Notes: generated by a model not told the origin, from the letters alone. DNA of 64,000 nt from Calonectria ilicicola (GCA_020809705.1 CP085827.1:4030001-4094000); one strand, 5' to 3'; numbered from the stretch's first letter, positions 1-11,449 are shown. Made by a program: numbers and translations.

Positions 1-1290
1 TTCCTTTAACACGATAACGTAGGTGTTCTAGTAAGGATCGAAGGAAAGATGATACTGTTTACTATCTGCTTCCAGCGGTAGGCTTTTGGGGGCTACCGTG
101 GTCACGAATCACCACGTGACCCCTCTCTGCACCATCCTTCGATGAGGTTTCTAGCCCCATTAGAGAAAAAGTTGAGCATGTATAGAGTGGTTTTCTTTGA
201 GGTTTGCTACGAGAGTTGTCAGTATAGAATATGGCGAGAGTGCAAAGTAAAATACCAATTATTCCTTACCATTTCTATCCACGGGTGAATGTGGGATGAT
301 GTGGTCTACCTTCCAATTTTGTACTCCATCGCAGCAATGACTGATGTAGTGCAGTAGCACGCCTCCTCATTTCCCAATTTTACTCATGTAAACGTGGTAG
401 CGTGGCGTGATTGATCAAGCGAAAGTGGAAGTTCTTGTTCCAATGGCGCATTGAAACGAATCTGGCGCTATTTCGAAGTCGTATCAGCCGTTGATGGCGT
501 AGGGTGCGTTTGGGGATGACGGAGAGGAATGTTTGGGGAGGAGTTCGAAGATTTGACCCCCAGGTAAGAGAAGGGGATTCTAGCGCCCGAGTATGATCAT
601 GGTATATATAAAGGGGCGAGAGATGACTGATTTATCTCAACAAATGATATTCATGCTGATGGCAAGTTGGAAGAACGGGGTTGGTTGGTTTTTATAGGCG
701 AGAAGAAACGTAGCATGCCTGCTACATGGCACACATACACGAGTGAGCTAAGCGACTTGTGCATTGGCAAACATGACAACAAACACTTGATTGTGGATAT
801 CACGTTGGTATGACAATGAGTTGGCTACTTGCACACACAAGCAAACAAACAAACACATTGTGGGTGCTCCTTGAGGCTGAATTTAACTGGTGGACCAGAC
901 CACATTGGCATACTAAAAATGGTCGGTTTGACAGCAGCGGGGCAGCGTGTGGAGGCCTGGACCCATCGTCACTACACTAAGGTCGGCTCCCACAAGGAGT
1001 TTTCGGGGTTGTGATGAAATCCGAGCCGGGCTAACAATTGCTGCTTGATCACGCAAGCACCATGTCTGTAATGTGGAGATTCAATCCCAAATCGTGTCAC
1101 TGACTCTGGACATGATTAGTTTGATTTGGTCTGATTGTCTTATTCTCACTCGGTTGTGTTCCGTCCCAGTCGCGTCGTGCTCCCATCTCCTGTCTCTTCC
1201 CCGCATTTCGCTGTGGATTTCTAAGCCTACCTTCCCCATTCATTAATAATGTGCCTATTCCGTTCCCGGGGCCCACTCAATGCCCTGATG
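1..1290. other. 5' intergenic region
   Basis: No gene is recognisable here on either strand. The few open frames are short and show no family motif. The last ~150 bases are the pyrimidine-rich promoter side of the GST gene that follows. Confidence 0.5.
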
Positions 1291-1298
1291 TATAAAAG
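1291..1298 (+). promoter_or_regulatory. TATA box of the GST gene
   Basis: TATAAAAG lies 68 bases upstream of the ATG at 1366, a normal spacing for a fungal TATA promoter with a short leader. Confidence 0.5.
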
Positions 1299-1365
1299 CC
1301 TCTCCTTGTGCAAAGCCAAACAGTTTGCACACAATCCCATAGCAAACCGTCGCTGCATCTTCACC

Positions 1366-2288
1366 ATGGCCAAGACTAAGACTGACATTACCCTCTATAC
1401 CGTTGGTACTCCCAACGGTATCAAGATCTCCATCCTGCTTGAGGAGCTTGGTCTCGATTACAAGGTGAATCCAGTGTCCGATTGCGCCTAGTCGTGTAAA
1501 AACATGCTAACAACCCCAGGTCTACCCAATCAAGATGACAGACAACGAGCAAAAGGAGCCATGGTTCCTTGAAATTAACCCAAATGGGCGAATTCCCGCC
1601 ATCACGGATACCTTTGAGGATGGAAAGACAATTAACATCTTTGAGAGCGGTGCCATCTTGCAGTACCTTGTGGACCGCTATGACAAAGACCACAAGATCT
1701 CATACCCCCATGGCACCCGAGAGCACTGGGAAACTACAGGCTGGGTAAGTGGGCCGAATTGATTGTGTTTGAGAGCCAGCAGACTAGACTAGTGTCATCG
1801 CTACCCTCCTGCACACGAACATGTCAAACGATTTGTGCTAATTCGAGCAGCTCTTCTTCCAGAACGCCGGCTTGGGACCCATGCAAGGACAGGCCAACCA
1901 TTTCAAGCGCTATGCGCCTGAGAAGATTGAGTATGGTGTCAACCGATACGTCAACGAAACTCGCCGTCTCTACCGCGTCCTGGACACTCAGCTCGCCAAG
2001 TCCACCTCGGGCTTCATTGTTGGAGACAGGCTAACAATTGCCGACGTTACCACTTGGGGCTGGGTTGCATCCCACAAGTGGTCTGGCGTTGACATCGCCG
2101 AGTTTCCCCACCTGGAGAAGTGGCTTTACAAGCTGCTTGAGCGCCCCGGCTTTGAGGCTGGTCGCAATGTTCCCTCACCACACACTGCTTTTGAGACCAA
2201 CAAGCTCAGCGAGGAAGAGCTCGATGCAAAGGCAGAAGCCTCGCGCAACTGGATTCAGTCAAGCATGAAGGATGATGCCAAGAAATGA
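1366..2288 (+). CDS. glutathione S-transferase, Ure2p-like
   Basis: Conjugates glutathione to electrophiles in the cytosol, or acts as a glutathione-dependent peroxidase, as Ure2p-like GSTs do. Three exons (1366-1464, 1520-1744, 1851-2288) join in frame to 253 aa, normal for the family. Intron 1 has the perfect branch site TGCTAAC (1505-1511). The N-terminal thioredoxin fold shows LYTVGTPNGIKISILLEEL, the cis-proline loop NPNGRIPAI and the glutathione-binding ESGAILQYL. The C-terminal helical domain carries the N-capping motif VGDRLTIADVTTWGW. The ATG at 1366 is chosen because it starts directly before the first beta strand; an upstream in-frame ATG at 1249 lies before the TATA box. Substrate is not predictable from sequence. 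Confidence 0.9.
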
Positions 2289-2903
2289 CTAATGAAGCAA
2301 TCGGATGAGGTGGTCAAGCGTCAGATCTCAAAGATATGACAGGTTAATTTGTTGAGCGAGGCAGCTGAAAGCCCGCAGTTTCCGTAAAAACACAGATATG
2401 ATGAATACATGATTTAATAATGAGCCAACATTCCTACCTTTGAGTAATCGTGGCGAGTCGATTTGATGTTATCCGGAGTGGATGATTTGCTACACGGATT
2501 AATCAGCCGAGCACGCAATTTCATGTGAGATCCTTATTCAGGGTGTGAAGGGAACTGGGAGATGATTGGCTGATGATTAGTGATCGGTTTATGCATGTGA
2601 TCTAACAGTGTCAGCATTGTCGCGATAGAACCCGCTGCCTGACGAAATAGATTTTCATTGAAACCCTAAGCTCGCCGAATTTCATGATAATGTTCAACCA
2701 GAAGTTGACTGGCAATGTCCCCTTTCTCGTCCATGCCGACCCCGCAATGGATGAGCACCCACATCGAAACCCACCAAAGTCCAATACTCGCAATACCTCG
2801 CCGAAAAGAAAATTTCCCTAGCCTTATTTTTAGAAGTTAGCGATGGAAATAAACCTGGCGAGAGCATGCTCACAAAGCTATTGCTTCATAGGCTCAGTCG
2901 GCA
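2289..2903. other. intergenic, convergent 3' ends
   Basis: Sits between the 3' ends of the GST gene and the small reverse-strand gene. Nothing coding is recognisable. Confidence 0.5.
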
Positions 2904-3586
2904 TTAGCCGCGGTTGGCTTGATATCTGATCAAAGGCCAACCGTCTTGGCCAATTTCGTGAGTGACAGTCACAATGAAACAATCGGCATCATCGCCTTTC
3001 TGTCGCGCATGGGAATTGTCGTGTTCGAGCGCAGCTCTTTTGGCAGGTTTGTCGGTTGCCGGCTCTGCGGGGCGTTTGCGAGAACCGCGAGAAGTTGTAT
3101 TTCGAAACTCCTCTTGCTCCTCGGTCATCTTCAGCTGGGTGCGAAACAGCTTGTAAGTCTTTGAGAACCCTCTGTTGGCGTCAGCAGGTGGCTTCTGCCA
3201 CGGCCACACTGGCTGGAGCTCGTCGTTTCCGCGATCCGCAACTGCCAGGATCAGCATGACTTATGTCTCAAGGAGGATCAAAGGTGCTCACAAAATGCGA
3301 TCCAGGCGGCCCGGTCAACCCAGTACCAGAATATATTGGTCTCGACCTTGTCTCGGCCGCTTTTGAACAACGCTTTTGACACCGAATGCGCAGCGTTCAT
3401 ACGGTATTGATAGATGTCGGCTCGAGGATTGTCCAGCTTGCGCATCCACATGAAGTACTTGGTGATGTAACCTACTCTCTCACTTACGGTTGGATTATCT
3501 CCCACCCAAGGCTCAGTGAACTGTTTCCCGGGGTTGGTGGATGATTTGAGTGTGCGGTGAGAAAATCTTTCTTCTTGGCGGGACAT
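2904..3586 (-). CDS. hypothetical protein with basic C-terminal tract
   Basis: I do not recognise this protein. Two exons (3586-3292 and 3241-2904) join across a 50-nt intron with a GTGAGC donor, a CTGAT-like branch site and a CAG acceptor. They give 210 aa in one continuous frame, which is the main evidence that it is real. The N-terminal half is rich in aromatic residues (FMWMRKL, FWYWVDRAAWIAFF) and may form a compact helical fold. The C-terminal half is hydrophilic and contains a nuclear-localisation-like basic cluster (SRGSRKRPAEPATDKPAKR). No signal peptide or membrane segment is visible. It could be a lineage-specific nuclear protein; no function is proposed. Confidence 0.55.
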
Positions 3587-4289
3587 CTTCTGTATTGAGG
3601 GTGGCGACTAAGGAAAAAGGAAATGGAAATGAAAAAAGAATGGTGTCTGCAGTCAGTTTCAGTTGAAGGCAATTGTCATTCCCGACTGCGACAAACGCTT
3701 GGTGTAGTAGAATGTCATTGATTCACCCACTTGTTCAGTTCAACCGAATTATGGAACTCCGATTTCTGTCTTAGGCTGAGCGAGAAGGGAAAAAAAGAGA
3801 GAAAAACGAGCACGAGGCAATGACACCCGCAGGAGACCACCTGTCATTATGTTCTGAGGATATGCGAACTCCTCTTCGGGCCCTGCCAGACTACAATATT
3901 TTAGAGGATCAAAGCAAATCATCATTTCAATTCAAAAACCAAAGTATGTGTCCTCGGCGTTTGAGGTCGTCGGTTAGACTCCCCGTTGCTACCGGGATCA
4001 GATTCGTTTCTAGGACCTGGCAGTCCATGGCACAGTACCTGCTCAAAAAAAAAAAAAAAAAAAAAAAAAATACGCGGTGGGCAAGAGTCAAGCACGGTAT
4101 TTTTCCTTGATTACTTTATTCCTATACCTATTTTTTCTCCTAGTTTTCTCCTAGCTTACACGCGCAAATGATATTGCATTGTGGACTACGAAATTTGGGC
4201 CCTCAATAATGAAACTGAAACAAGAAAAATTCTGCTGTTTATAGTGAAAATGGACAAGAACTTTTGATATGAATGGACCCTTGCGACAA
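3587..4289. other. intergenic with poly(A) tract
   Basis: Contains an uninterrupted run of about 25 A residues near 4045-4070. No gene is recognisable. It separates the promoter of the small unknown gene from the 3' end of the MFS gene. Confidence 0.5.
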
Positions 4290-5841
4290 TTAGTCAACCT
4301 TGATACCACGGAATACACCCAACGCCACCATGTAGCAAGTGGCGCTGACAAAATATGGTAGCCCCAAAGCAAGGCCTCCAATTCCAATACCTCGTACCCA
4401 AAGCATTGCCATAGTCGGCGCACCTACAAGCGAGCCGACTGTTTTAACGAGCATGACGATAGAGAATATGTGGGTTTCTGGGTTGTAAACATCGGTGTTG
4501 CGATGCGGCGGGCATACTGCCGAAGACTTGAGTAATGACAGAGTAAAGACGGGCAAGGCAGATCCTAGAGCGTAGATCAGTAGCCAGGGAATTAGTACCC
4601 AGATCTTTGCAGAAACCGCTATACCCAACGCGCCGGCAACTGAAATGAGAAGGCACACGATGGCATGGTGAACATTTGCGCTATCCCCGCTCCTACCTCT
4701 AGAACCTCTCCTTGATTGGAGAAACTTGGGGATCACAACAGTAAGTAGCACCAAGTTGACGACTGCTTTCCCAGAGAGAAGGTACCCGGCGGATGCAAAT
4801 GTCCAAGAGTATCGTTTGGAAGTGTACTGAACGAGTAGCTTGGTGTCGGAGCCGGCAAGAGAGGTGAGAAAAAAGCTGAAGAGCAAAAGTGAGAAATTGC
4901 GAGGGTGGCTGGTCACGATGACTTGAAGGACACGGAATCGTTCTAGTGAGGAGTGTATCAAAGACCAAGAGTCTTGGGCTTTCAGTTGCGGTGAAGAAAG
5001 CAGAGGTTCCCTTTGATCCTCGACAAACGAAGGCTGCCTATCCGCAATCTGGTTAGGCGTCGGGAGCAGCTGGATCACACTAATCGCCAGCACTAGGAGC
5101 AAAATTCCCAGCCAAAAGGGTAGCCACAATAGAATAGTCATTGTGGCAGATGCCAATGCTGGACCAAGCAAGGCAACAACGTATGAGATGGAGCTCATGT
5201 AGCCAAAGTAAATTCCTCGAAGGACCAGGTCGTCCGTGAGGTCAGAAGCTAGAGCGTATGTGATGGAATTGAAGACGCAATCCCCTCCAAGGACTGACAG
5301 CGTGGGTCCTAGGATAATGGCCTTGGTTGGGAATATATCAAAGTAGCCGACAATGATGGCCCATGATAGCATGAACCCACGTGAGATGAGATTGAATATG
5401 AGGACTGTCCGGCTTCCCCATTTCTCGGCCAAAAAGACGAGTGGGATCGTCATGACAAAGTCTAGCAACGTCAGACACTATGAGAGAATGAGATTTTATA
5501 CGTGTTGGCTCACCTCCCCCGATCCAGATGGTATCCATGACACCCTGTATCCATCCCAGGCTCTTTTGCACGGCGTCAATCTTGCACAGCTGCTCATCGA
5601 CACTCCCGCCAGGCTGGATCATGTCCGGCTCGGTGCTGGCGTAGTAATCCCGGCATAGCCGCCTCTCGATGACCCTGTTGAGCGGCAGCTGGTAGAGGCT
5701 CATGGAGAGATTGACAAGGAGCAGCAGGCCCAGGACGGGGATGATGGCCTGCTTCCTCTTTGGGCGCTGCGATAAGCTGGATGCGTCGGATTCCAGCATG
5801 CCCGCCTCCTCGGCTTCCGGTATGAGCCCGGCGTCCGCCAT
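4290..5841 (-). CDS. MFS transporter
   Basis: Integral membrane protein of the major facilitator superfamily, 499 aa from two exons (5841-5514, 5461-4290) separated by a 52-nt intron. A charged cytosolic N-terminus of ~50 residues precedes the first hydrophobic helix (IIPVLGLLLLVNLSM). Next comes a loop with LPLNRVIERRLCRDYY, a pattern common in fungal efflux-type MFS proteins. The MFS loop 2-3 signature is seen as LAEKWGSRTVLI. At least ten further hydrophobic segments follow. The ATG at 5841 (MADAGLIPEAEEAG) is the first in-frame Met before the acidic N-terminus; the longer open frame upstream lacks a plausible context. The substrate is unknown; an efflux role is inferred only from similarity in style. 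The next gene leftwards converges on it. Confidence 0.82.
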
Positions 5842-6158
5842 TTCAGCTATCTGGCCGGTGATGGCTTTGGAGCTGAGGGCATCCGGCGTTGGATGATTAC
5901 GGTCAGAAACACGAGAGCGACGTGTGTTTGCGAGGTGATGGCTATATGACGTTGATAAGATGGAGGTGGGGAATAATAAAAGGGCGCTAATTCGCTGTCT
6001 CGTCCATGCGGCCAGGTCATGAGAACTCGAGACATGCAAGTGTGCATGCTCTATGCACGCGCTGCACATGCGACAAGCACATGGCCGTGTGGCCTCTGCG
6101 TCGATTTATTCAAACGGGACAAAAAAAAATAATAATAAAAATAAGTTTTTACATTCAA
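5842..6158. other. intergenic
   Basis: Promoter region of the MFS gene together with the 3' flank of the RdRP/helicase locus. It includes an A-rich stretch around 6120-6145. Nothing coding is seen. Confidence 0.45.
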
Positions 6159-7312
6159 TCATGGAAACCTAGTGACCGAAAGCTGCTCCATCAGCCTCGT
6201 CCAAGCACTATTTCCCTCACCACCCATTAGCGTTGCTCTATTGCCAACTACAACAAGTCCTAGCTTCGCGCCACTCAAAACAACATTCAGCAGTCGCCCG
6301 TCGCCCAAAACCCCAAGCTCTCGGCTCGCATTGCAGCGAACGGTGCAGAATATGACAACGTCCGCCCATTGACCCTGAAATTTATCAATTGTCGCGGCGT
6401 AGACCCCTGGTGTCCCTGAAACCACGATTCCTTCGAGGCATTTCAGCTGCCTCATGTAAGGCGTTAGCACCGCAATAGATGGCGGTCCAAGTTGTCTGTG
6501 CTGCCCGCGGGATTCGACCCGGCTGCCTCCTCTGGTGCGGAGAAGATTGCAGATCTCGCGACAAACTTTGGCCTGGCCCTTGTTCAATTTAGATTCCAGC
6601 CCAATCTCCTCCCAGTCTGCACACTCCACGAAAGCCATTCTTGACAGTTGCTGCTGCTGCTGCGAAGTTGATAAAACGGGCCACGGAAACCTGGAATGCC
6701 AAAGGGAAAAGTCCTGGCCTTGCACTTGAGATCTTAATCGCCCATAGTAGAATTCCCGGGACACATAATCAGCTATTGATGGATAGAGATAATACTGCGT
6801 GTCCAACATCACCTGTACCATACCCGGAATTTCACCCATCGCATATAATCTCTCAAAAAGAGAGACGTGCGCACAAAACGGAACCGCAAGTTCATGCACC
6901 TCTGGACGAAACCGATGATCACCGAATAAAACTGCTTTCTTGCAGCCCTTGGCGAGTGGGACCAGACATTCTGCCTCTCTTAGCTGGGATGATCCAACCA
7001 CTATGACGCAATTAAATGTTTGATCTCGGAGTAGGCCAAGTCCCGATTCAATGCAGATCGCAAAAATTATCCGTGCTGTCTTGATGCGCTTTTTTGCATC
7101 TTGTGTAGTTTCGCACGTGTAGTGTCGAAGGTCTTCGTGAACGTCGTTAATCTAGCTATAGGTTAGTCTCGAATGAGCCGCCTAGTAGGAATTTTAGCTC
7201 ACATAAAGTGAAAACCGGAGGGGCTTGAACCTCGAGCTCTGTTCAAAATCTTCTTGGCTCTGGCTCAGAAGGTAGGCCTTCATAATCTGGCCTAGAATCG
7301 CATGAGTAGACG
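6159..7312 (-). pseudogene. degenerate SF1 (Upf1/Hrr1-like) helicase, 3' part of the RdRP gene
   Basis: Two exons (7312-7203 and 7151-6159, separated by a 51-nt intron) continue the RdRP reading path after a one-base frameshift between 7313 and 7312. The frame is then open to 6159. Helicase landmarks are recognisable by position but altered. Motif II, normally DEAS/DEAA, reads VGSS (6998-6987). Motif III reads GDHRFRP instead of GDHxQLRP. Motif IV reads QYYLYP instead of QYRMHP. Motif VI reads LSGAK instead of LTRAK, losing the arginine finger. Motif V (TIDKFQGQWADVVIF) is well kept. The surrounding scaffold (AECLVPLAKGCKKAVLFGD, PSIADYVSREFY) still matches AAA_12-type helicase C-terminal domains. 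As written, ATP hydrolysis is not expected. It is either a pseudogene segment or, if the frameshift is an assembly error, a catalytically dead helicase domain. Confidence 0.7.
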
Positions 7313-10300
7313 CAGAATTAATATCCTGTTGCCTGTGTTTGACTGCAGCTTCTGGATGATTGCCATGGCAGTTCGAGTTGTACCTGTCCAGCGAGGTGCT
7401 AGAACACAGGTCACGACATTGCTTATAGATGCTTGCAGAGCCATATTCTGACTTTCATTCAGATTTGAGTCGACTTGCGGTCTTTTTCGGTGAGAGCCTT
7501 CAGTTGTAGGTGATCCGACAGAATTCCCAAGAATCTGATTGATAATTCCGCAACTTTTGTCTCCTCGTGTGACAATAGAACAAAGAGTATCTAGGATGGC
7601 CTTGGTTCTTTCGAAGCTGCCGTGATGCTGAAGCCTCCAAGAACATTCCCGGTAAAAAGATGGAACTGGATGGAAGCAATCCACTTTTGTAATTCCCGGA
7701 CAATTCTCAACAACGAGTCCGTCCATAGAATACACGTCGCCGAGAAGAGACTTTTCCGGTGGACTGGCCGCAAGAAGGAGCACATGAGAATTGACTGGCG
7801 GCGCAGCATCTGAGTCAATTCTCAAACCAATCTCGATACTTGTTCCAGGACTGTCCGCTTGTTTGCTGCAGTATCGAATCTCTAAAAGCTCCTGTCTAGT
7901 TGGCGGGTCATTCTGTCGTTGTGCTATGTATTCCACTGCGACGGCTGTTGCGTTGCGGATGAAATACCGAATCACGTCTTGTTTCCCTGAAAGTAGTCTC
8001 GTCCCATGTCTCTCGAGACATTGAAGCAAAATGTCGAGCGCAACGTCGGAGGAACGAACAGTGATTGCAATCATCTCGAGAAGATGCGTAAAGTCTTCTG
8101 CTCGAATTTGAGAAACACGTTCCAGAGTCCGTTCAAATACGCCGACGACCAACCCTCCGTATTGACTCTCTGACAAAATAATGGCGAGTAGAAGGTCCAT
8201 ACTGTGCTCCTTTATAATGCGATACAGATCTCCCGGGAGTTCATCCCAAGGACCTAATTTCTCAAATTCCACGGAAGCGCACGGTGTTATCTTTAGAAGC
8301 TCCAACATTCCAATAAATATATTGGGTTGAATGATGTCCCTGCAAGCAGCATCTATCAGATACTGATAACGCTGCATAATGCATCTTCGCTGGTGTTTGT
8401 CGACGAGCCACTCCATAAGGAGTCGAAGTTCGCCTTGATCTTGAATAGCAGTCAGAGCAGAAAAATTGCGCTCCTTGACTACGTCAATGACAAGCTTATC
8501 CTTGACAAGGGCCCAATCAATATTTTTGAGAGACGGACTGTTATATTTCTTGGGAACTTGGTCAAATAATGGAAGACATTGATCGCTCTCAATATAATTC
8601 TCCCACAGGTCCAAGACACGCATTGAAGAGACATCGCGATTGCTGATGATGTAAATTTCCTAGGTCATATTAGAACTGAGCCTTCTTTTGAACCAAACTA
8701 ACTTGCCGCAGCTGATATCCCATCCCTGTTCACACGCCCAATGTGAGTCTGTAGATTTGTGCTAAATTCGTCCAACGCAACACTGGCTATAAAATCATGA
8801 TTTACCTCACCATTGAATGTGTGATGTTTATTCTTTCTCCGATCCTGGGCTCGATGAGAGTGTCTTGAGTTGTTGTGATCGGATCCTTTGCGCTGCAGAA
8901 AGATCCATGTGTCACGTCGATTCCCTCCGAACAGTTGCAAAACGTTTTGATCACAATACAGTATGTAATTCTTTTTGGTTGGAAGAGACATTCTGCTTTG
9001 TCTTTCCGGTCCTTGAGAGTGTGAAAATGCAAAAAGTCTCACTCGGTCATCAACAATATGATCGTCAGATGGACCAATCTTCTCCGGGATATAAATTGCC
9101 AACGTCAAGCGGCTGTTTGGGCGGAACAGAATCAATTTCTTATGAAATGTTCCTAGGCTCCTTGTACACACATCGAGAAAAGTGGCAAGGCGATCCTCGG
9201 CCGAATATATTCTTTTCCAATGCATGCCAGGGTAGTTAAGATGAAATGGTGCAAGTTCTGACTCTGTCACCAGATCAGAAGAACAAAGTGCATTGAGAAC
9301 AAGGCTAGGGATCGGCGCACTTGGTGGAATCTGAGCCAAAACCCAGGTTTTTTCGTCAGCTGTAAGGACGTTGAAGTCGAAGCAGTGAATCAGCAGCTCG
9401 AACGGAGTTGATGTCTTTCGACACCACTTGACAGCTAGCTTTATAAACTCCATTTCCGAAATCGCGACTCCATCCCTGCTAAGCAGGAGTTCGATCCCGT
9501 TCAGGTCCTGCTCCTCGAACAGTAATGACACATTTTTCGGGTTGACAATGGATTTTCTTGCCTTCTTTTGCAATCCATGCAGCTCATCAAGTACGAATGG
9601 CGGCGTATCATCCGATGGCCGAGGAACGTTCTGAAATCGAGCCAATTCTCCAGGATTGAGAGCATTTCCATCCAAGCACTGGGCGTTTAATCTGTCTAAT
9701 TGCTGGCACTCCGGACTCATTGCACCCTTGAATTTTGCCCATTTTAGATGAAGATTATTAATTTGGGAGACAGACTTGTTGTTATATTGGGCGAAATACA
9801 TCAGTCTATCATTATATGTTACGGGGTTCAAGTTGACTTTTTCTGGCACTTGAGGGTATACCGCCGGCTCCGCAACGGTAGGAGGAATTAACTCTGGATC
9901 CCAGCACACAAAAACTATAGAAATTAGCATTGCTGTGAATTCGCTAGCATGTATATACTTGCATGAGTCCCCGTCGTAGTCTCCTCCAGTCATCAAGTCG
10001 GCTGCGGGATGCTTGCCTCTGGTTGAGAACACGATACAATCTACTAAATGCGCGAGTTCGGGTTTCTCTACAACCTCAAACTTTTGCAAATCTCCTAGAT
10101 GTAGGCAGGGATTTTTTGTTACCAAAATATCCATGCCCTTTAGAGCAAATGGCTGTCCGTCCCCGTCCATGGTGACTTTAACAGCGCATTGGCCTTGGGC
10201 CAGCACCCCCCAAGGATCAGCTACTCCGAATAACAATCTGGACTTGAGAACGAGAATTCGGCATTTTGGCTCATTGTTTTTAAACGAATTGAAGTATTCT

Positions 10301-11449
10301 TTTCTAGCCATCTTTCGAACTTTGGATCTGACTGATTCAAGAGAATCGACGAGGACTCGCTCAGCAAGTTCCAACTCATTCATGTAGCTAAGGAATTGAA
10401 ACGCCACTCGGGGGTCTTGATCTGTTTGACCGAGAAAGTCGAGGTATTCTTGTTGTTTGCGCAGGAGGATTCTTTTGTCTATTCCCAATGCATCTAGCAA
10501 CATGATTATTTCATCATTGAGCCGGTCAAATTTGTATGGCTATAGGGAGTTAGTGTTAAAGCATCAGCCTCCAAGGTGGGGGACGTACTCCAGAGTATTC
10601 AACCACAGAAAAAGACAAGTCTTCGCCTCCACCTATCTTTTTCATCGACTTCCTCAACCGAAGCCAGTATTTTTTCGGCATAGTAGGATCGATCATTACT
10701 GTCCCTTTGTAGCCCCTGTACCGAATTTGCCACACGCTAGGGCTATATCTGCGATTTCTAAAGGTCACTCCAAGGAGCCTTGAGAGGTCCTTGGCGAGAT
10801 GCGGAGAGATTAATCCACAGCCACCCGTAAAAATGTGATTGTTCCTTTCTATGTCGGGAATGTCCTGGACTCTGTCTGGACATACATCCTTTGCCACCTT
10901 GGCGGGAGTGAAAAAGAGTCCAATTCTCTTGGACTTCTTGGCCACCGACTTGATACGTGTAAAATCCCCTATGGCTTCCACTTTTCTGGAGATTTCGTCT
11001 TTGGTTGCTGCCCAAAAGTAGCACGTTCTAGATTTCAGCTGATTATTGCTGTGGCCGTAGAAATTGTAGTGGACATTGTTGATCACGATGCCCGATTGAA
11101 GAATCCGAATCATGTAATCTAAGCGCTCCTGATCATCCCTAGGTGGCCTGATTTGGCTTGCATTACGTTCTACCCTTAAAGAACCGTGCAACCGTCCAAA
11201 CTCAGAAAAGGATACCATGAGAAATTCATCAAGCGGACGATGACGAATGGCGCGACTTGTCTTTGTGGGTTGAATCCGGAGTAAAAGTCGATGGCAAGAG
11301 CCCTCTGTTACTAACTTGACCAGTTTGACGAAGCTACCTTCGTCTAACGCGTTCGGGGTGGGGATATTTGGCACCTCAAACACCCATTGTCTATCATCAA
11401 CTGATGCCTGGCTTTGAAGCTCATGTTCAAAAGACTCCGGAGGTGCCAT
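7292..11449 (-). CDS. RNA-dependent RNA polymerase (RNA silencing), C-terminally truncated helicase fusion
   Basis: Cellular RdRP that makes double-stranded RNA for Dicer in RNA silencing. Exons 11449-10589, 10539-9963, 9914-8707 and 8659-7292 give 1337 aa. RdRP landmarks in order: RVERN...YDFxG-type core start, YSGPYKFDRLNDEII, LLFGVADPWGVL, VTKNPCLHLGDLQKF, AHLVDCIVFSTRGKHP, and the catalytic GGDYDGD (Asp residues near 474-478) followed by FFVCWDPELIP. Introns 2 (9962-9915) and 3 (8706-8660) use GC donors (GCAAGT). A GT donor four bases inside either intron breaks the frame. From about residue 883 the protein enters a linker (EIYIISNRDVSSM) and a helicase 1A/1B region with a Q motif (LNESQN). 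The Walker A region reads APRWTGTT (7399-7376). The frame then ends at 7292 because of a frameshift. Compared with typical fungal RdRPs (1200-1400 aa before any fusion) the N-terminus looks short; ATG 11449 is the first Met after an in-frame stop, and upstream exons are possible. Confidence 0.8.

Noticed and set aside
1249..1365. An upstream in-frame ATG for the GST gene
   Set aside because: It precedes the TATA box and adds residues with no GST similarity.
7215..7240. A sequence resembling a tRNA T-arm (GAGGTTCAAGCCCCTC)
   Set aside because: It encodes part of the helicase segment (SSRFKPLRF), and no D arm or acceptor stem surrounds it.
9915..9958. GT-AG intron starting at GTATAT in the RdRP gene
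   Set aside because: It removes 44 nt and shifts the frame after the catalytic motif; the GC donor four bases earlier keeps the frame and restores the family sequence.
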